Of a stretch of DNA of 44,758 nt, positions 29,863-39,340 are shown one piece after another. Origin of the DNA: a virus; the IMG/VR virus record IMGVR_UViG_3300044998_000411, positions 1 through 44,758 of that record. One strand, 5' to 3'. Each line of letters opens with the position of its first letter. The stretch's first letter is position 1. Both the position numbers and the translations under genes were made by a program. The notes beneath the pieces are model-generated. The model was not told the origin of the DNA. It saw nothing but the letters and a program-made list of their open reading frames with translations, and made no database searches.

Positions 29863-32534
29863 CAGAAAGCATTCCTTTTAACTTCTGGAAGTCCGCTTGA
29901 TTTACGAATACTCGGAGCACTATTAATGTCTTTAGCACGAATACGAAGTTGCAAAGGGTTTCCATCTGCACCATATGCAACTTCATCAATTCCGTTTTTA
30001 GACTGAAACTTAACTACGTATACTCCAGGCTCAAGCAGAACAAGCACACCTTCACTTGCAATATCTCGCGCACGAATTGGTTCACCAGTTGCATATTGCG
30101 GTTGACCGTTCAATGACAAGGAAAGAAGCTGTTCATCAGTCATTGAATAAAGCCAATCATCAAATTTACGAGAAGTAACTCCAGGAGGAAAAATTGTCAA
30201 ATCTTGAACGCCGTTCTTTTGATAATTTCCCCAGCCAGTTGAACTGTCTCCAAATGTGCCACCAACAGCCTGTCGTAAAGACTCTCGATAGAGTGTAGGG
30301 TCTGGCGCGGCAGGATCGCCGTTACGTGCTACGTAAATAGCTGCAGCCGCATTTTGAATTGAACGACTAAAGTTTGGGTTTGTGCTACGAATACCGCCAA
30401 GTAAATTAGCTTGAAACTCAACCAGCATTTTTTCTGCTGGAGGTCTGCGAGCTGGGTCTCTGCGTATAGCTTCCATACCCTGCAATGCAAGAGGAAGATT
30501 ACGCTCAAACTTTGATGCCGGCAGTATATTATACATCATATTCGCAATTAGTATGTCATCGTAAGCAGCCGAGCCTTCAAACTCAGCAGCAAAGTTTGCA
30601 AATTCAGCCGCATTTGCCCCACGCATATGACGAAGCATCCAGTCATAACGTTGCCGAATCGACAACCGCTCATAATTCGCTTTCTCTCCCGCAATATATT
30701 CTTTAGGCCAAGGATTGCGCTGATTAGGTGGAATGCCGAGACGAGCTTGCTCAGTTCGTTGAAGTTTGTAATAAGCAAATGAGTCACCTGCGTTAACTGC
30801 TTCGGCCAATTTTGGATTAACGCTTAAAGCATAAGCAGCCGGGTCTTTCAGTCTTTCCTCAATAATTCTATCCCGCACTTGGAGCGCTTCTTGAAAAATT
30901 TTCATTTTAACAGGCAATGCGGGATCAGTCTGTGCAGGACGCAATGCTTCTATTTCTCGATTAATTTCATCAACACTACTCGTCTGCCAGTCGCGCATAA
31001 AGGTTGCCCGTTTCTGGAGTGTTTCAATCTCCGCCATGATTTGAGGAGTTGCTACTTCTCCATAGATAGGAAGCAGCTCTTCCATGGTAGGAATAGGTTC
31101 AGTAACCACTCCTTTATTAGTGTCAATCTGAGTTCGAATAATATCAAGCCGAAGGTCCATTTCAGCTTTTGCGTTAGAGCGACTTTGTTGTGTTTTTTCG
31201 TAGGACAAACGAAGAAGTTTCAATCGCTCAGGTCCTGTTAAATCTCGAAGAACAGGATGCAAACTTTCTGGCTTAACTACAATTTCATTCTCTTCTGGAA
31301 GATTGGTGCGCGACAAATTGTTATCTTGTCCTGCCTCACTCTGCGGCAATGCTACAGAAATTACATCACCAGGTTGCGGCACACGTTCTCCGCCGCCAAC
31401 AAGATCAGAGTTAATCCCGAGAAATTCTCGCGCTTTTTGAAAATGCTCCCGTTCTATTCTTGCATAATGTTCAGCTTGCGTTCCATTTACATCTGCGACA
31501 TTGACAGACGCGCCAGGATTACCCGCATTAATGGTGGTGTAAAGTTTTTGCCACCCCATTCCGGGCGTGTAACCTCGATCTTTTGCAAAGCGAACAAGAG
31601 CTTTAACTTGGTCAGAAAAACTACTTTCGCGAGTCACGCCATATTTGCGTTGCTCTTCTGGACCAAACTGAAAAATGCCGACATAGCGTCCACCAGCTCC
31701 TCCTACGATAGAAGGTTGCATAGTTCCCGCGCTTTCATAATTAGCGATAGCTGCCAATTCTGTTGGCGTAACTCCAAGTTCTTCTGCTGCTTCACGAATA
31801 GCCTCCGGCCCTTCTCCAACAGCAGTGCCTTTCTCAGAACCAGCTTGCTTCGCCTCTCGCTGGCTTACCCAGCGGCCAGTTGGATCAAGCTGACTAATAA
31901 CAAATTCAGGCCGCTCCATAGCCAAAGACTCAGCACCAGCTTGCGAAAGTGTTGGACGCAGAGCATTAATGGCGCGAGTGCGATCTTCATCAGTTAAATC
32001 AGGATTAAGTCTAATTGTATCTTCGATGAAAGAAACATACTTTTCGTAGTTATCAGGATCAATAACAACCTGTCTAGTTCCTTCATCAAGAAGCTTTCCA
32101 GTTTCAACAACCGCCCGCTGGTTTAACGCAGAAAGCTGATACGTAGTAGCTTTCTCGGTTAGGTTATTCCGAATTCGCGTCATACCAAGAGCAAAATCAT
32201 CTACAAGATCGGGATCAAAGCCAAGCTTTCTAAATTGTTCTACAACTTCATTTGCTCTGTTGGTATAATCGCTATCAACAGTCACTGAAAATGTGAACGG
32301 GTCCATATTAGGATCGCGGCGACGAGTTTCTAAATCAGCTTCAAGATTATTGTTTTCTTCAAGCAGCCGTTTCTGAAGTTCGAAAGACTGCCGCTCGCGA
32401 CGAACAACGTCAACAGTTTGTTGAATATCTCCAAGTCCTTTGGTAATTGGAGAAAAATCAAGCTGTTGAGTTTGGACAAACTCTCGACGTCCGCCAAAGC
32501 TTGCTTGAGTTCGAACACTGCGACGAATTTCCAT
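29862..32534 (-). CDS. Internal virion protein with lytic transglycosylase domain (890 aa)
   Basis: The start at 32534 has GAGGTTTTCCTG upstream. Residues about 250-370 resemble a lytic transglycosylase or soluble lysozyme-like domain: ELAAIANYESAGTMQPSIVG with a Glu as likely catalytic residue, then YVGIFQFGPEEQRKYGV. In T7 the core protein gp16 carries such a domain and opens the peptidoglycan at infection. The rest is helical and rich in Glu, Gln and Arg. It is probably ejected into the cell together with the two neighbouring core proteins. Confidence 0.75.
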   Translation of the reverse strand: MEIRRSVRTQASFGGRREFVQTQQLDFSPITKGLGDIQQTVDVVRRERQSFELQKRLLEENNNLEADLETRRRDPNMDPFTFSVTVDSDYTNRANEVVEQFRKLGFDPDLVDDFALGMTRIRNNLTEKATTYQLSALNQRAVVETGKLLDEGTRQVVIDPDNYEKYVSFIEDTIRLNPDLTDEDRTRAINALRPTLSQAGAESLAMERPEFVISQLDPTGRWVSQREAKQAGSEKGTAVGEGPEAIREAAEELGVTPTELAAIANYESAGTMQPSIVGGAGGRYVGIFQFGPEEQRKYGVTRESSFSDQVKALVRFAKDRGYTPGMGWQKLYTTINAGNPGASVNVADVNGTQAEHYARIEREHFQKAREFLGINSDLVGGGERVPQPGDVISVALPQSEAGQDNNLSRTNLPEENEIVVKPESLHPVLRDLTGPERLKLLRLSYEKTQQSRSNAKAEMDLRLDIIRTQIDTNKGVVTEPIPTMEELLPIYGEVATPQIMAEIETLQKRATFMRDWQTSSVDEINREIEALRPAQTDPALPVKMKIFQEALQVRDRIIEERLKDPAAYALSVNPKLAEAVNAGDSFAYYKLQRTEQARLGIPPNQRNPWPKEYIAGEKANYERLSIRQRYDWMLRHMRGANAAEFANFAAEFEGSAAYDDILIANMMYNILPASKFERNLPLALQGMEAIRRDPARRPPAEKMLVEFQANLLGGIRSTNPNFSRSIQNAAAAIYVARNGDPAAPDPTLYRESLRQAVGGTFGDSSTGWGNYQKNGVQDLTIFPPGVTSRKFDDWLYSMTDEQLLSLSLNGQPQYATGEPIRARDIASEGVLVLLEPGVYVVKFQSKNGIDEVAYGADGNPLQLRIRAKDINSAPSIRKSSGLPEVKRNAF

Positions 32535-33073
32535 CAGGAAAACCTCTTTTTAATCGGGCTTTTGTTGATAAGTGAAGCTGCTTGCGGACTTCGAGCAAAT
32601 TTATTGCCAAGCTCTATAATGTTACCAGCCGCTCCAAGCATTCCTTGCATTTTGGCATTACGAGCTTCACCTCGAAAATTTGCCGCTTGTTGCATACTAG
32701 CTTGAGAACGATCAGCTCCTGCACGGGCAGCATCTCGCGCTTCCATTGCACCGATACGAGTTTCTAGTGCACGACCGCCAACAAATCCTCCGCTTTGTAG
32801 CGATAAACCACTAGCAGCTTGATCTGCAGTAAGTTGAGCAACTCGCCCAGCATTTTCTTGGGACAACCGCATAGACTCAGTTTGACCCGCCATAGACTCG
32901 CGCGCAGCATTGGCCTCAGCAATTTTTGCGTTTTGCTTAGCTATAGCAGCTCGATAGTTTCCTTGAGAAATTGCAGTCGCGGCACCCAGCGCAGCCCCAG
33001 TTGTAGCAACAATGCCAGAAGCACTCCCGAAAAAACTACCAAGTGCAGGAAGAATTGGTGCAACAAAAGCCAT
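32534..33073 (-). CDS. Small internal virion protein, T7 gp14-like position (179 aa)
   Basis: The N-terminus is hydrophobic and Gly/Ala-rich (ALGSFFGSASGIVATTGAAL), followed by a long Ala/Gln/Glu helix (RAAIAKQNAKIAEANAARES). Such proteins come before the transglycosylase core protein in T7-like phages and help form the outer-membrane pore during ejection. Assignment is from layout and order. Confidence 0.65.
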   Translation of the reverse strand: MAFVAPILPALGSFFGSASGIVATTGAALGAATAISQGNYRAAIAKQNAKIAEANAARESMAGQTESMRLSQENAGRVAQLTADQAASGLSLQSGGFVGGRALETRIGAMEARDAARAGADRSQASMQQAANFRGEARNAKMQGMLGAAGNIIELGNKFARSPQAASLINKSPIKKRFS

Positions 33074-33447
33074 TACACTTTCCTCATCAATAAATACAAC
33101 TGCCCTTCATGCTCAACTTCATGTCCAGTTTGCACAAACCCGAAAAACGAGGCGAAACGATACGCAACTTTATCCGCATCTTCAACTGCCGCAAAAGTTC
33201 CTGGCGGGATAAGATTTTGCATACGGCGAAAGTCAATTAAATCTCGCATAGTTACATTCTTTGCAAGCGCAAACCAAAGCCATGGTGGTGAGAGCAGCGA
33301 ACCATAAATAAGACCAATCACTCCAGCATTGCCGAGACGATACGCGACATGACTCATGTTAATAAGTGCGTTCCCGCCAGCAGCATCAATTTGTCGTCGC
33401 GCCCGATCTGTCCAGTCTAAATTAGGGAGTTTATTAATTTCCTTCAT
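33073..33447 (-). CDS. Small GNAT-like internal virion or accessory protein (124 aa)
   Basis: ATG at 33447 has GGAGG 6 bases upstream, inside the end of the tail tube B gene (14-base overlap). Phrases such as MSHVAYRLGNAGVIGLIYGS and LIPPGTFAAVEDADKVAYRF recall the DUF2833 family, which includes T7 gp13 and looks like a degenerate acetyltransferase fold. In T7 the equivalent is an internal virion protein needed for particle assembly. Assignment is by recall and order. Confidence 0.5.
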   Translation of the reverse strand: MKEINKLPNLDWTDRARRQIDAAGGNALINMSHVAYRLGNAGVIGLIYGSLLSPPWLWFALAKNVTMRDLIDFRRMQNLIPPGTFAAVEDADKVAYRFASFFGFVQTGHEVEHEGQLYLLMRKV

Positions 33448-36169
33448 CGCCAACCTCCACAGATTGCACGAGACTTAGCAATGTCGCAGGTAAAGGATCG
33501 TCAAGCAAGAAATACGTAAAACTATCTTCATCCCAAGACGAACCAACCGGAGTATGAGCAATCCCGCTTAATGGTCGAATAGGATTTCCCCAAGGTTCAT
33601 CCGATCGAGCAGGAAACTCATATACTGTATCATAGCTATCGCCAACTTTAAGAGCTCGACTGTTGGTAAGCCGCATTGTTACAGCTATGATCCGCTTTCG
33701 CTTAGCCTCAATATTTTCTTCGGGAGCAATAAGCGGCAAAGTTTTTGCTTTGCAAGTAAAACGAAGACCGACAATAATGCGAGAAGCTGGTTCTTCCAGA
33801 TGAATTTGACCATCGACAACACGCTGTCTTGCTACCATATTACCATCAGCGAGAATAGAAACCATCTCACCTTCAAGGTGATGTAAGCCGCTTACAGAAT
33901 TAACGGGCATGGTAAGTGACCACTCACCTTCGGTGGCTGGAAAAGTATACGCTTTGTCGGTCTCAGGAACCCAAGTTGTAGGTTCAATCAGTTGAATTAA
34001 CTCCGCTCTTGTTGAGGTGTGAGAAGTTACTCGCCACAGCCCATTACCAAGTCGAAGTGCCGCACCAGTGCAATCAGAAAAACTTCCGCCTTCAATTGTC
34101 GCGTAGTTTCCTTTATGCACAGTTACAGTGCCCGGAGGATATTGAAGCGGGTATTGAAGACCACAGTCAACGCACCAAGCATCTTCAATATTTGTAAACT
34201 GGCGAAGGTCCATACGTTCGACAAACTTTGTCCACCGGCCAGCGATAAATCGCTCTGCCATGAGATAAACTCGATCTTCAGTTCCTTCACGAATTACTAC
34301 GAGATCAGTAAATCTGCCCTGTGTCTCAGATGAAGTCCAAGCAAAAACATCTTCATCAGGAACTGTGGTGAAAGCTAGCAACTTTCCATCTCTGCGGATT
34401 GACCAGACAACTTTATATGGAGACTCTTGAAATCCCCAAGCTATAATTTCCTTTCCTGGGCCGAAAAGATGATTGGCAAGAATGCTTCGATCTTGGCCGC
34501 TATATACTCGAGAAAATTCATTATAAAGCAACTCTCGGACAGCATAGCCTTTACCTTCAGTGTAAAGAATTGACGTGCCGACACGAATAGGTTGCAACTT
34601 ACTTGCGCCAGTATAAGTCTGAGGTTCGGCCAAAGCATTCGTCGGCGTTAAGCTTTGATTATTATTTCCGCCACTAAGCAACCAAATGTTTTCAGCGGTC
34701 ATAACCATAAGCCCGCCTCGCATCTGAAATAAATGACGGATAGGACTGACGCCGCTGGAGTCAAGCGTGAAGTCATACGCATCAGTAGCAAGAACCAATT
34801 CACTACGATTAAAGTTATCAAATCGCCCGATCTGACTTCCCCAAATTGTAATTGGCTGTTCGAGTGAAGCCGCATAAAGTTGGCGTTGCTGAAAAATAAT
34901 ACTTAGTGACGGGTAAGTTCCGGTGAGCGCTCGTGCCGTTGCCGTTGCTGTTGCTCCACTGCCTCCGCCGCCGGTAAAGGTAATGGTAGGATTAACATAA
35001 CCAGCGCCGCCGTTTTCTATCAGCACATTTACAACTTTTCCTGCGTCGTCAATAATTGCACGAGCAGTGAAGCCAGTTCCTCCTCCAGTAGCGGATACAG
35101 TAGGAGGCGAAGTGTAAGAATTTCCTCCGTCAGTAATTCTAACGCTTGTAATTGCGCCTGGAGTAAACGGCGAGCGATTTAATGAAGGTGCGCGACCAAA
35201 GTCAGGCACAATGTTTGGGTCAGTAAACTTAGTCCCTTTTGTTCGACCAACATAGCCAAGTTCACTCCCAAAAGACAGCACTTCATTTGTGCTCACAATA
35301 GAGCGATATACACTGTAAGACACTGCGTCATCCGCAGGTGCCCAAGAAATGCTGACAGACCCTTCAGTTGCAGTATAATTTACGATGTTAGAAAGCTTAA
35401 AAGGATTTCCAGATATGCTTTCCGTTCCATCTTCCAGCGTCTTAGTTACCGCAAAAATAACCTGCGCGTTTCCGCTGCTACTACTTGTGCCGCCAGTTAT
35501 TGACGGCCCTTTTGCAAACTTGCTTATATCAGCTTCAGTCAGCGTCCAATCCGCTTCTCCAAGTCGCGTAAGATCATGAGGCGGAAAGTATGGCGAAGTT
35601 ATTTTTACTACATCACGATACTGGTTAAAATGCAAATCATCTAAGTCAGTTTCACTGAAAGGAGAAGCAATCTCATAAACAGGCTGGTAAGAAGTAAAGC
35701 TAACGGATGATGCAATTTCGTCGTGCGGAATTGTGTAGATGTTGAAAGTATCTGAAGTTACATCTCCTACTCGATAGGAAATACCTCCAGATTTAATCCA
35801 TCGACCTTCTGTAAGTCCGTGGCCTACAGCAGTAACTGTTCCGCCCGCCGTTGTGCAAGCGACAGCTGCCGACAAAATATAATTTCCTCCTTGAAGAAAT
35901 CGAATATAATTATGGCCAAAGAGGATTATGTGAGTATCTTCTTCTTCAACTGAAAATGTAAAAGGGAAGTATCGCGTCTTCCGCGCATCCTCTTTCACAT
36001 ACTCAAAGAATTCAGTTCCGGGTCGAGTGCTCAGTCCCCCGCGATAATCCACAAAAAAATTTGTGGCTTCAGCCATGCCAAAGTCAAACTTGGTAAGGTC
36101 AGTCCGACCAAACAGCGTCGGAGAAATTTCCCCCGCAATAAACGCAAATTTTACCAAATCAACTGACAT
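33434..36169 (-). CDS. Tail tubular protein B (nozzle), T7 gp12-like (911 aa)
   Basis: AGGAAG lies 8 bases before the ATG at 36169. The N-terminus FIAGEISPTLFGRTDL and NFFVDYRGGLSTRPGT is typical of T7 gp12-type nozzle proteins. Around residues 260-300 there is a fibronectin-like stretch, and around 335-415 two Gly-rich repeats with the pattern GG-x-x-Y...P (GGNSYTSPPTV, GGAGYVNPTITF), seen in many phage structural proteins. It forms the lower part of the tail below tube A. Confidence 0.85.
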   Translation of the reverse strand: MSVDLVKFAFIAGEISPTLFGRTDLTKFDFGMAEATNFFVDYRGGLSTRPGTEFFEYVKEDARKTRYFPFTFSVEEEDTHIILFGHNYIRFLQGGNYILSAAVACTTAGGTVTAVGHGLTEGRWIKSGGISYRVGDVTSDTFNIYTIPHDEIASSVSFTSYQPVYEIASPFSETDLDDLHFNQYRDVVKITSPYFPPHDLTRLGEADWTLTEADISKFAKGPSITGGTSSSSGNAQVIFAVTKTLEDGTESISGNPFKLSNIVNYTATEGSVSISWAPADDAVSYSVYRSIVSTNEVLSFGSELGYVGRTKGTKFTDPNIVPDFGRAPSLNRSPFTPGAITSVRITDGGNSYTSPPTVSATGGGTGFTARAIIDDAGKVVNVLIENGGAGYVNPTITFTGGGGSGATATATARALTGTYPSLSIIFQQRQLYAASLEQPITIWGSQIGRFDNFNRSELVLATDAYDFTLDSSGVSPIRHLFQMRGGLMVMTAENIWLLSGGNNNQSLTPTNALAEPQTYTGASKLQPIRVGTSILYTEGKGYAVRELLYNEFSRVYSGQDRSILANHLFGPGKEIIAWGFQESPYKVVWSIRRDGKLLAFTTVPDEDVFAWTSSETQGRFTDLVVIREGTEDRVYLMAERFIAGRWTKFVERMDLRQFTNIEDAWCVDCGLQYPLQYPPGTVTVHKGNYATIEGGSFSDCTGAALRLGNGLWRVTSHTSTRAELIQLIEPTTWVPETDKAYTFPATEGEWSLTMPVNSVSGLHHLEGEMVSILADGNMVARQRVVDGQIHLEEPASRIIVGLRFTCKAKTLPLIAPEENIEAKRKRIIAVTMRLTNSRALKVGDSYDTVYEFPARSDEPWGNPIRPLSGIAHTPVGSSWDEDSFTYFLLDDPLPATLLSLVQSVEVGDEGN

Positions 36170-36818
36170 AAAGAAGACTTCCTGATGGGTAGAAGAATTG
36201 ATTGCGAGACTCGTGTCGATAGCCGCGCCCAGTGATCCAATCAGGCAAAACGTTAAACTGCTGTTGTGGCAGATTTGCGCTACTCACTCTTGCGGCTAAA
36301 ATCATATCATTAGCCCGCTCGATCAGCGCATTAGTCAAACTTGTTTTTCCGGTTAATGGTTGCGAAATATGAGCTGCAAGTCCATAGACAATTGCCATCA
36401 GCAAATTATTCGACCACAGCGCCACATTTTCCTGCACGTAAGTATACCGCAGAATAGGCCTGCTTGTGTTGCAGTGGAGTAGTTTTACTTCGTTTTCCGT
36501 GCTTAACTCAAATGGCAAAAAATCTTCCAGATGTTGCGGGCGAAGGCAATCTGCGGGAAGAGCAAAAACATGACTATAACCTGGCATTGGATGCCCGACA
36601 GCCCATTCTCCTTCCGCAACTGCACTAAGCGCAAGACGTCTGGTTTGAGTTGCTTCGGGCCAAGGTGCCGCCTCTAACACTTGGTCACGAACCAAGTGAT
36701 ACCAGAGTTGACAAACCTCAGCCCGACGCGAGTTTTCAGTTGGTGAAGATATATTAGCGCGCTCACCTACAGCGTTAAGGGCTAGGTTATATACGCCAAT
36801 TTCTGAATTTATCTTCAC
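36159..36818 (-). CDS. Tail tubular protein A (adaptor), T7 gp11-like (219 aa)
   Basis: GTG at 36818 is chosen (AAGGA 8 bases upstream); TTG at 36821 is the alternative. The N-terminus EIGVYNLALNAVGERANISS and DQVLEAAPWPEATQTRRLAL are typical of the T7 gp11-like family, which forms the ring between portal and nozzle. It overlaps the tube B start by 11 bases. Confidence 0.82.
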   Translation of the reverse strand: MKINSEIGVYNLALNAVGERANISSPTENSRRAEVCQLWYHLVRDQVLEAAPWPEATQTRRLALSAVAEGEWAVGHPMPGYSHVFALPADCLRPQHLEDFLPFELSTENEVKLLHCNTSRPILRYTYVQENVALWSNNLLMAIVYGLAAHISQPLTGKTSLTNALIERANDMILAARVSSANLPQQQFNVLPDWITGRGYRHESRNQFFYPSGSLLYVS

Positions 36819-36829
36819 CAACCGAGTCC

Positions 36830-36979
36830 TTACTTAACCGCCGGTTTTTTCGGCAGTTCAGGTTCTTCAATCACTTCTACGCTAGAGGGCAACAACCAAT
36901 CGTCAGGAACATCATGTATCCCCGCTTTCAGCAGCCGATTATCTGGCGTAAACCAGCTCTTGATAACTTTGACCTTCAT
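36830..36979 (-). CDS. Small hypothetical protein in the head-tail region (49 aa)
   Basis: ATG at 36979 has AGGGGA 7 bases upstream and overlaps the cement gene's TAA by 1 base. The product MKVKVIKSWFTPDNRLLKAG, then VPDDWLLPSSVEVIE, ends with a Pro/Lys tail. Short proteins of this type sit between capsid and tail tube genes in related podoviruses, from recall. Its role in head or tail assembly is unknown. Confidence 0.7.
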   Translation of the reverse strand: MKVKVIKSWFTPDNRLLKAGIHDVPDDWLLPSSVEVIEEPELPKKPAVK

Positions 36980-37422
36980 TAGTTATTCCCCTCCGGATAA
37001 GCTTGCCAACCGGCTGGATCAAGAGTAAGGCCGGCAGTCACAACCAGATCGGCAAGCGGACTACCTCCAGTATTAACGACTTGCAATCCAAGAAACTGCC
37101 TATATGCCGCGCCTTCGAGAGGAAGAGCGTATACAAAGCGTTTCTTGGCTGGGAGCGAAGCAATCGGAAGTGCGCCAGTGCTGATATGCGTTGTTGCACT
37201 TCCGTTTGTTGCAGGCACTCCAGTGTTATCCGACACAAGCCGGAACTCCACTGTAGTTGCTCCAGTCGGTGCAGCGTCCACCAAAAAGTAAACATACACC
37301 GGCTGACCGTTGCCAAGGTCGCGAGCGAAACCGAGAGGAATGGTATCGCCTACGTTGCGCGTTCCAGCTGCGCCAGAAACGGCTACGCTATCCGCAAACT
37401 CAGTTCTTTTATCCAAGATCAT
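36979..37422 (-). CDS. Bbp16-like capsid cement protein (147 aa)
   Basis: MILDKRTEFADSVAVSGAAG, then GNGQPVYVYFLVD, ISTGALPIASLPAKKRFVY and the end LTLDPAGWQAYPEGNN closely follow the Bbp16 family described from Bordetella phage BPP-1, where it decorates and stabilises the capsid. It lies directly after the major capsid gene, as there. Assignment is by recall and order. Confidence 0.82.
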   Translation of the reverse strand: MILDKRTEFADSVAVSGAAGTRNVGDTIPLGFARDLGNGQPVYVYFLVDAAPTGATTVEFRLVSDNTGVPATNGSATTHISTGALPIASLPAKKRFVYALPLEGAAYRQFLGLQVVNTGGSPLADLVVTAGLTLDPAGWQAYPEGNN

Positions 37423-37434
37423 GTCACGTTCTCC

Positions 37435-38436
37435 TTATGCCGGAACCAGCGCTTCGTCAGCCGAAAGCGCATCAACTCGGTGAATGGGAATACCCTGCCA
37501 AGTATCCACGCGAATACCAGCAACTTCTTCCACGGTAATGTTGTCCTTGAGCGTAGCAAGTTGCTTCCGGAACATCGACTTTATGCCTCGATCCATATAG
37601 AACACAGGTCGTCCCAGCGAAAGATTGGGGATACGCTCAATTGCATCAAACATCAGCGACGGCAGATTTGCACTGTTGCCGGTGATTGCAGCATTCAGTT
37701 CCGAACGGTCGATATTGCAAATGCGGACAAAATACCGCCAGTCACGAATAGTCAAACCCGCATCCCAGCGATAATGCGACCGATACGCTTCCATTCGGCC
37801 ATTGTTTCCATCAGCATTTTCGATGGTCACTTGGCCCTTGTCCTGCATCTGCAAACCAGCCGTGCTGCCCTTGGGAACAATCCCAAAACCAGTATTCGGC
37901 CCCCAAACACAAAGCCAAATACTAGCGTTGTCAGCGCCGGAACCACCGCCATGAATGACGTTTTCTGCTGCAGGATGACCGGAACGTTTGTTATATCGCG
38001 GAGCAAGTCCAGTGAACCGCTCCGGATACACAGTTTCATCGCCGTAGAAAATAGTCTCCGCCATCGCCTGATTCATGCCTTCGATGTGAGGCAAGTCTTC
38101 AGACAGACGCCACGCAGCAGTGTTGCCGTTAAGGTCAGCCAGCGCCTTATCTACCTCAGCATAGGCTTCAAGCATACCAGTGTTGTCAGTGACCTGTGCG
38201 GTCGTAGACTTGGTAGGCTGGACGCCACCGTAAAGCTTACGCCAAGTCGGTTCGGGAATACCAGTGCGAATAGTCGTCCGGTGCCCCGTGGTCAAGTTAC
38301 CCTCTTGGAATGTCATGTCCATGAGGATTTCGTTTGTCTCGTTCAGAATTTCGACAATATCTGCGATCGAGCCGTCAGGATTGCTCCGCTTGGCAAGATC
38401 GAGAAGAGTCGGATTTGTGTTGGCAAGCACAGCCAT
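37435..38436 (-). CDS. Major capsid protein, BPP-1 (Bbp17) type (333 aa)
   Basis: The start at 38436 has AAGGATAAGTAA upstream. The N-terminus NTNPTLLDLAKRSNPDGSIA and the stretches GIPEPTWRKLYGGV and CNIDRSELN are typical of the major capsid protein family that pairs with Bbp16 cement proteins. It forms the head shell. The opposite strand is open for 530 codons across this gene and its neighbour; that frame has no family look and is treated as a shadow. Confidence 0.85.
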   Translation of the reverse strand: MAVLANTNPTLLDLAKRSNPDGSIADIVEILNETNEILMDMTFQEGNLTTGHRTTIRTGIPEPTWRKLYGGVQPTKSTTAQVTDNTGMLEAYAEVDKALADLNGNTAAWRLSEDLPHIEGMNQAMAETIFYGDETVYPERFTGLAPRYNKRSGHPAAENVIHGGGSGADNASIWLCVWGPNTGFGIVPKGSTAGLQMQDKGQVTIENADGNNGRMEAYRSHYRWDAGLTIRDWRYFVRICNIDRSELNAAITGNSANLPSLMFDAIERIPNLSLGRPVFYMDRGIKSMFRKQLATLKDNITVEEVAGIRVDTWQGIPIHRVDALSADEALVPA

Positions 38437-38440
38437 TTAC

Positions 38441-39031
38441 TTATCCTTTCATACTCGGGAACATACGGGAAGCGGCATCCTCTGCTTGTGCAGAAGGACT
38501 GCCAGAGATCGGCCCGCCTTCATTCATGCGCTGAGCAATCTGATGGAAAAAACGAACAACATGAATATTGTTGCCCGCACCAGTCATTGCCATGACATTT
38601 ACAAAGTCTTCATTGCCGAACTGATCGACAAGGCGTTGAATGCCGCTAAGGGTTTGTGTAAATTTTACGCCCCCCAATTCCGGATCATTCTTCACCTCAT
38701 CTTGCCACTGCCGTTGTTGGTCAGCGAACTGCTGGCTTGCCGTTTCCGACGCCTGTTCAGCTACCTTCGCTTGCAGATCAATCAGAGCTTGTGCTCTTTC
38801 TTTGGGAGTCATCTCGGCGTTTAGCACGGACAAGAAGTCGTCCCGAAGCTCGTCAGAGACTATCAGTCCCTCAGGAATAGTAATATCTTCTGCTGTGAGC
38901 GGCTCAACAGGTTCCGGAGGCGGAGCTTCACTTTCCGCTGGTTTATTTTCAGCTTCCGGTGTCGATGAAATCAGACTCGGCGTTTCCGTTTCTTGCGGCG
39001 GCAAGTTCGGCGTCTCTGTTTCTTCGTTCAT
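38441..39031 (-). CDS. Capsid scaffold-like protein (196 aa)
   Basis: Residues 1-45 are disordered, rich in Glu, Pro and Thr. The middle is helical and charged (KERAQALIDLQAKVAEQASE), and the C-terminus ends with a basic, Met-rich RMFPSMKG. This is typical of scaffolds that direct capsid assembly, and it lies just before the major capsid gene. It overlaps the Bbp19-like gene by 83 bases in another frame, an unusually long overlap. Confidence 0.7.
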   Translation of the reverse strand: MNEETETPNLPPQETETPSLISSTPEAENKPAESEAPPPEPVEPLTAEDITIPEGLIVSDELRDDFLSVLNAEMTPKERAQALIDLQAKVAEQASETASQQFADQQRQWQDEVKNDPELGGVKFTQTLSGIQRLVDQFGNEDFVNVMAMTGAGNNIHVVRFFHQIAQRMNEGGPISGSPSAQAEDAASRMFPSMKG

Positions 39032-39299
39032 CAGCGTTTTCCTTCATCATTTCAATATAACCTTCGGGCGAAACCCTCAGGAGTTCTTCAAGAATTTGGT
39101 TGCCTACGTTCAGTGTTCCGCAATTAAATGACGTCTGCAATGCATTACTCGCGTAAGGTTGTAGACCAACACCTCCGAGACGAAGAAGCCACCACAAAAA
39201 TTTGCGGCCTTGTCTATGCTTCAGTAGTGCGTGAATAGCTTCCTCAATTGCAGCGTCATCTTCTCTAGCCCACCGCCGTTTCAATATGTTTTCGTTCAT
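38949..39299 (-). CDS. Bbp19-like head-gene-cluster protein (116 aa)
   Basis: ALLKHRQGRKFLWWLLRLGG, NALQTSFNCGTLNVGNQILE and VSPEGYIEMMKE follow the pattern of Bbp19 family proteins, found between portal and scaffold in BPP-1-like head modules. Function is not established. The 3' end overlaps the scaffold gene by 83 bases. Confidence 0.7.
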   Translation of the reverse strand: MNENILKRRWAREDDAAIEEAIHALLKHRQGRKFLWWLLRLGGVGLQPYASNALQTSFNCGTLNVGNQILEELLRVSPEGYIEMMKENADERRNRDAELAAARNGNAESDFIDTGS

Positions 39300-39340
39300 A
39301 TCATGCCTCTATGGGATTGTAAAGAAGCCATACACCACAC

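Noticed and set aside
31257-31997. Plus-strand frame of 246 codons opposite the transglycosylase core gene
   Set aside because: The opposite strand has a clear domain and coupled neighbours; this frame has no ribosome site or motif.
37003-38595. Plus-strand frame of 530 codons opposite the capsid genes
   Set aside because: It is antisense to the confidently identified cement and major capsid genes and has no recognisable domain; it appears to arise from codon bias of the true genes.
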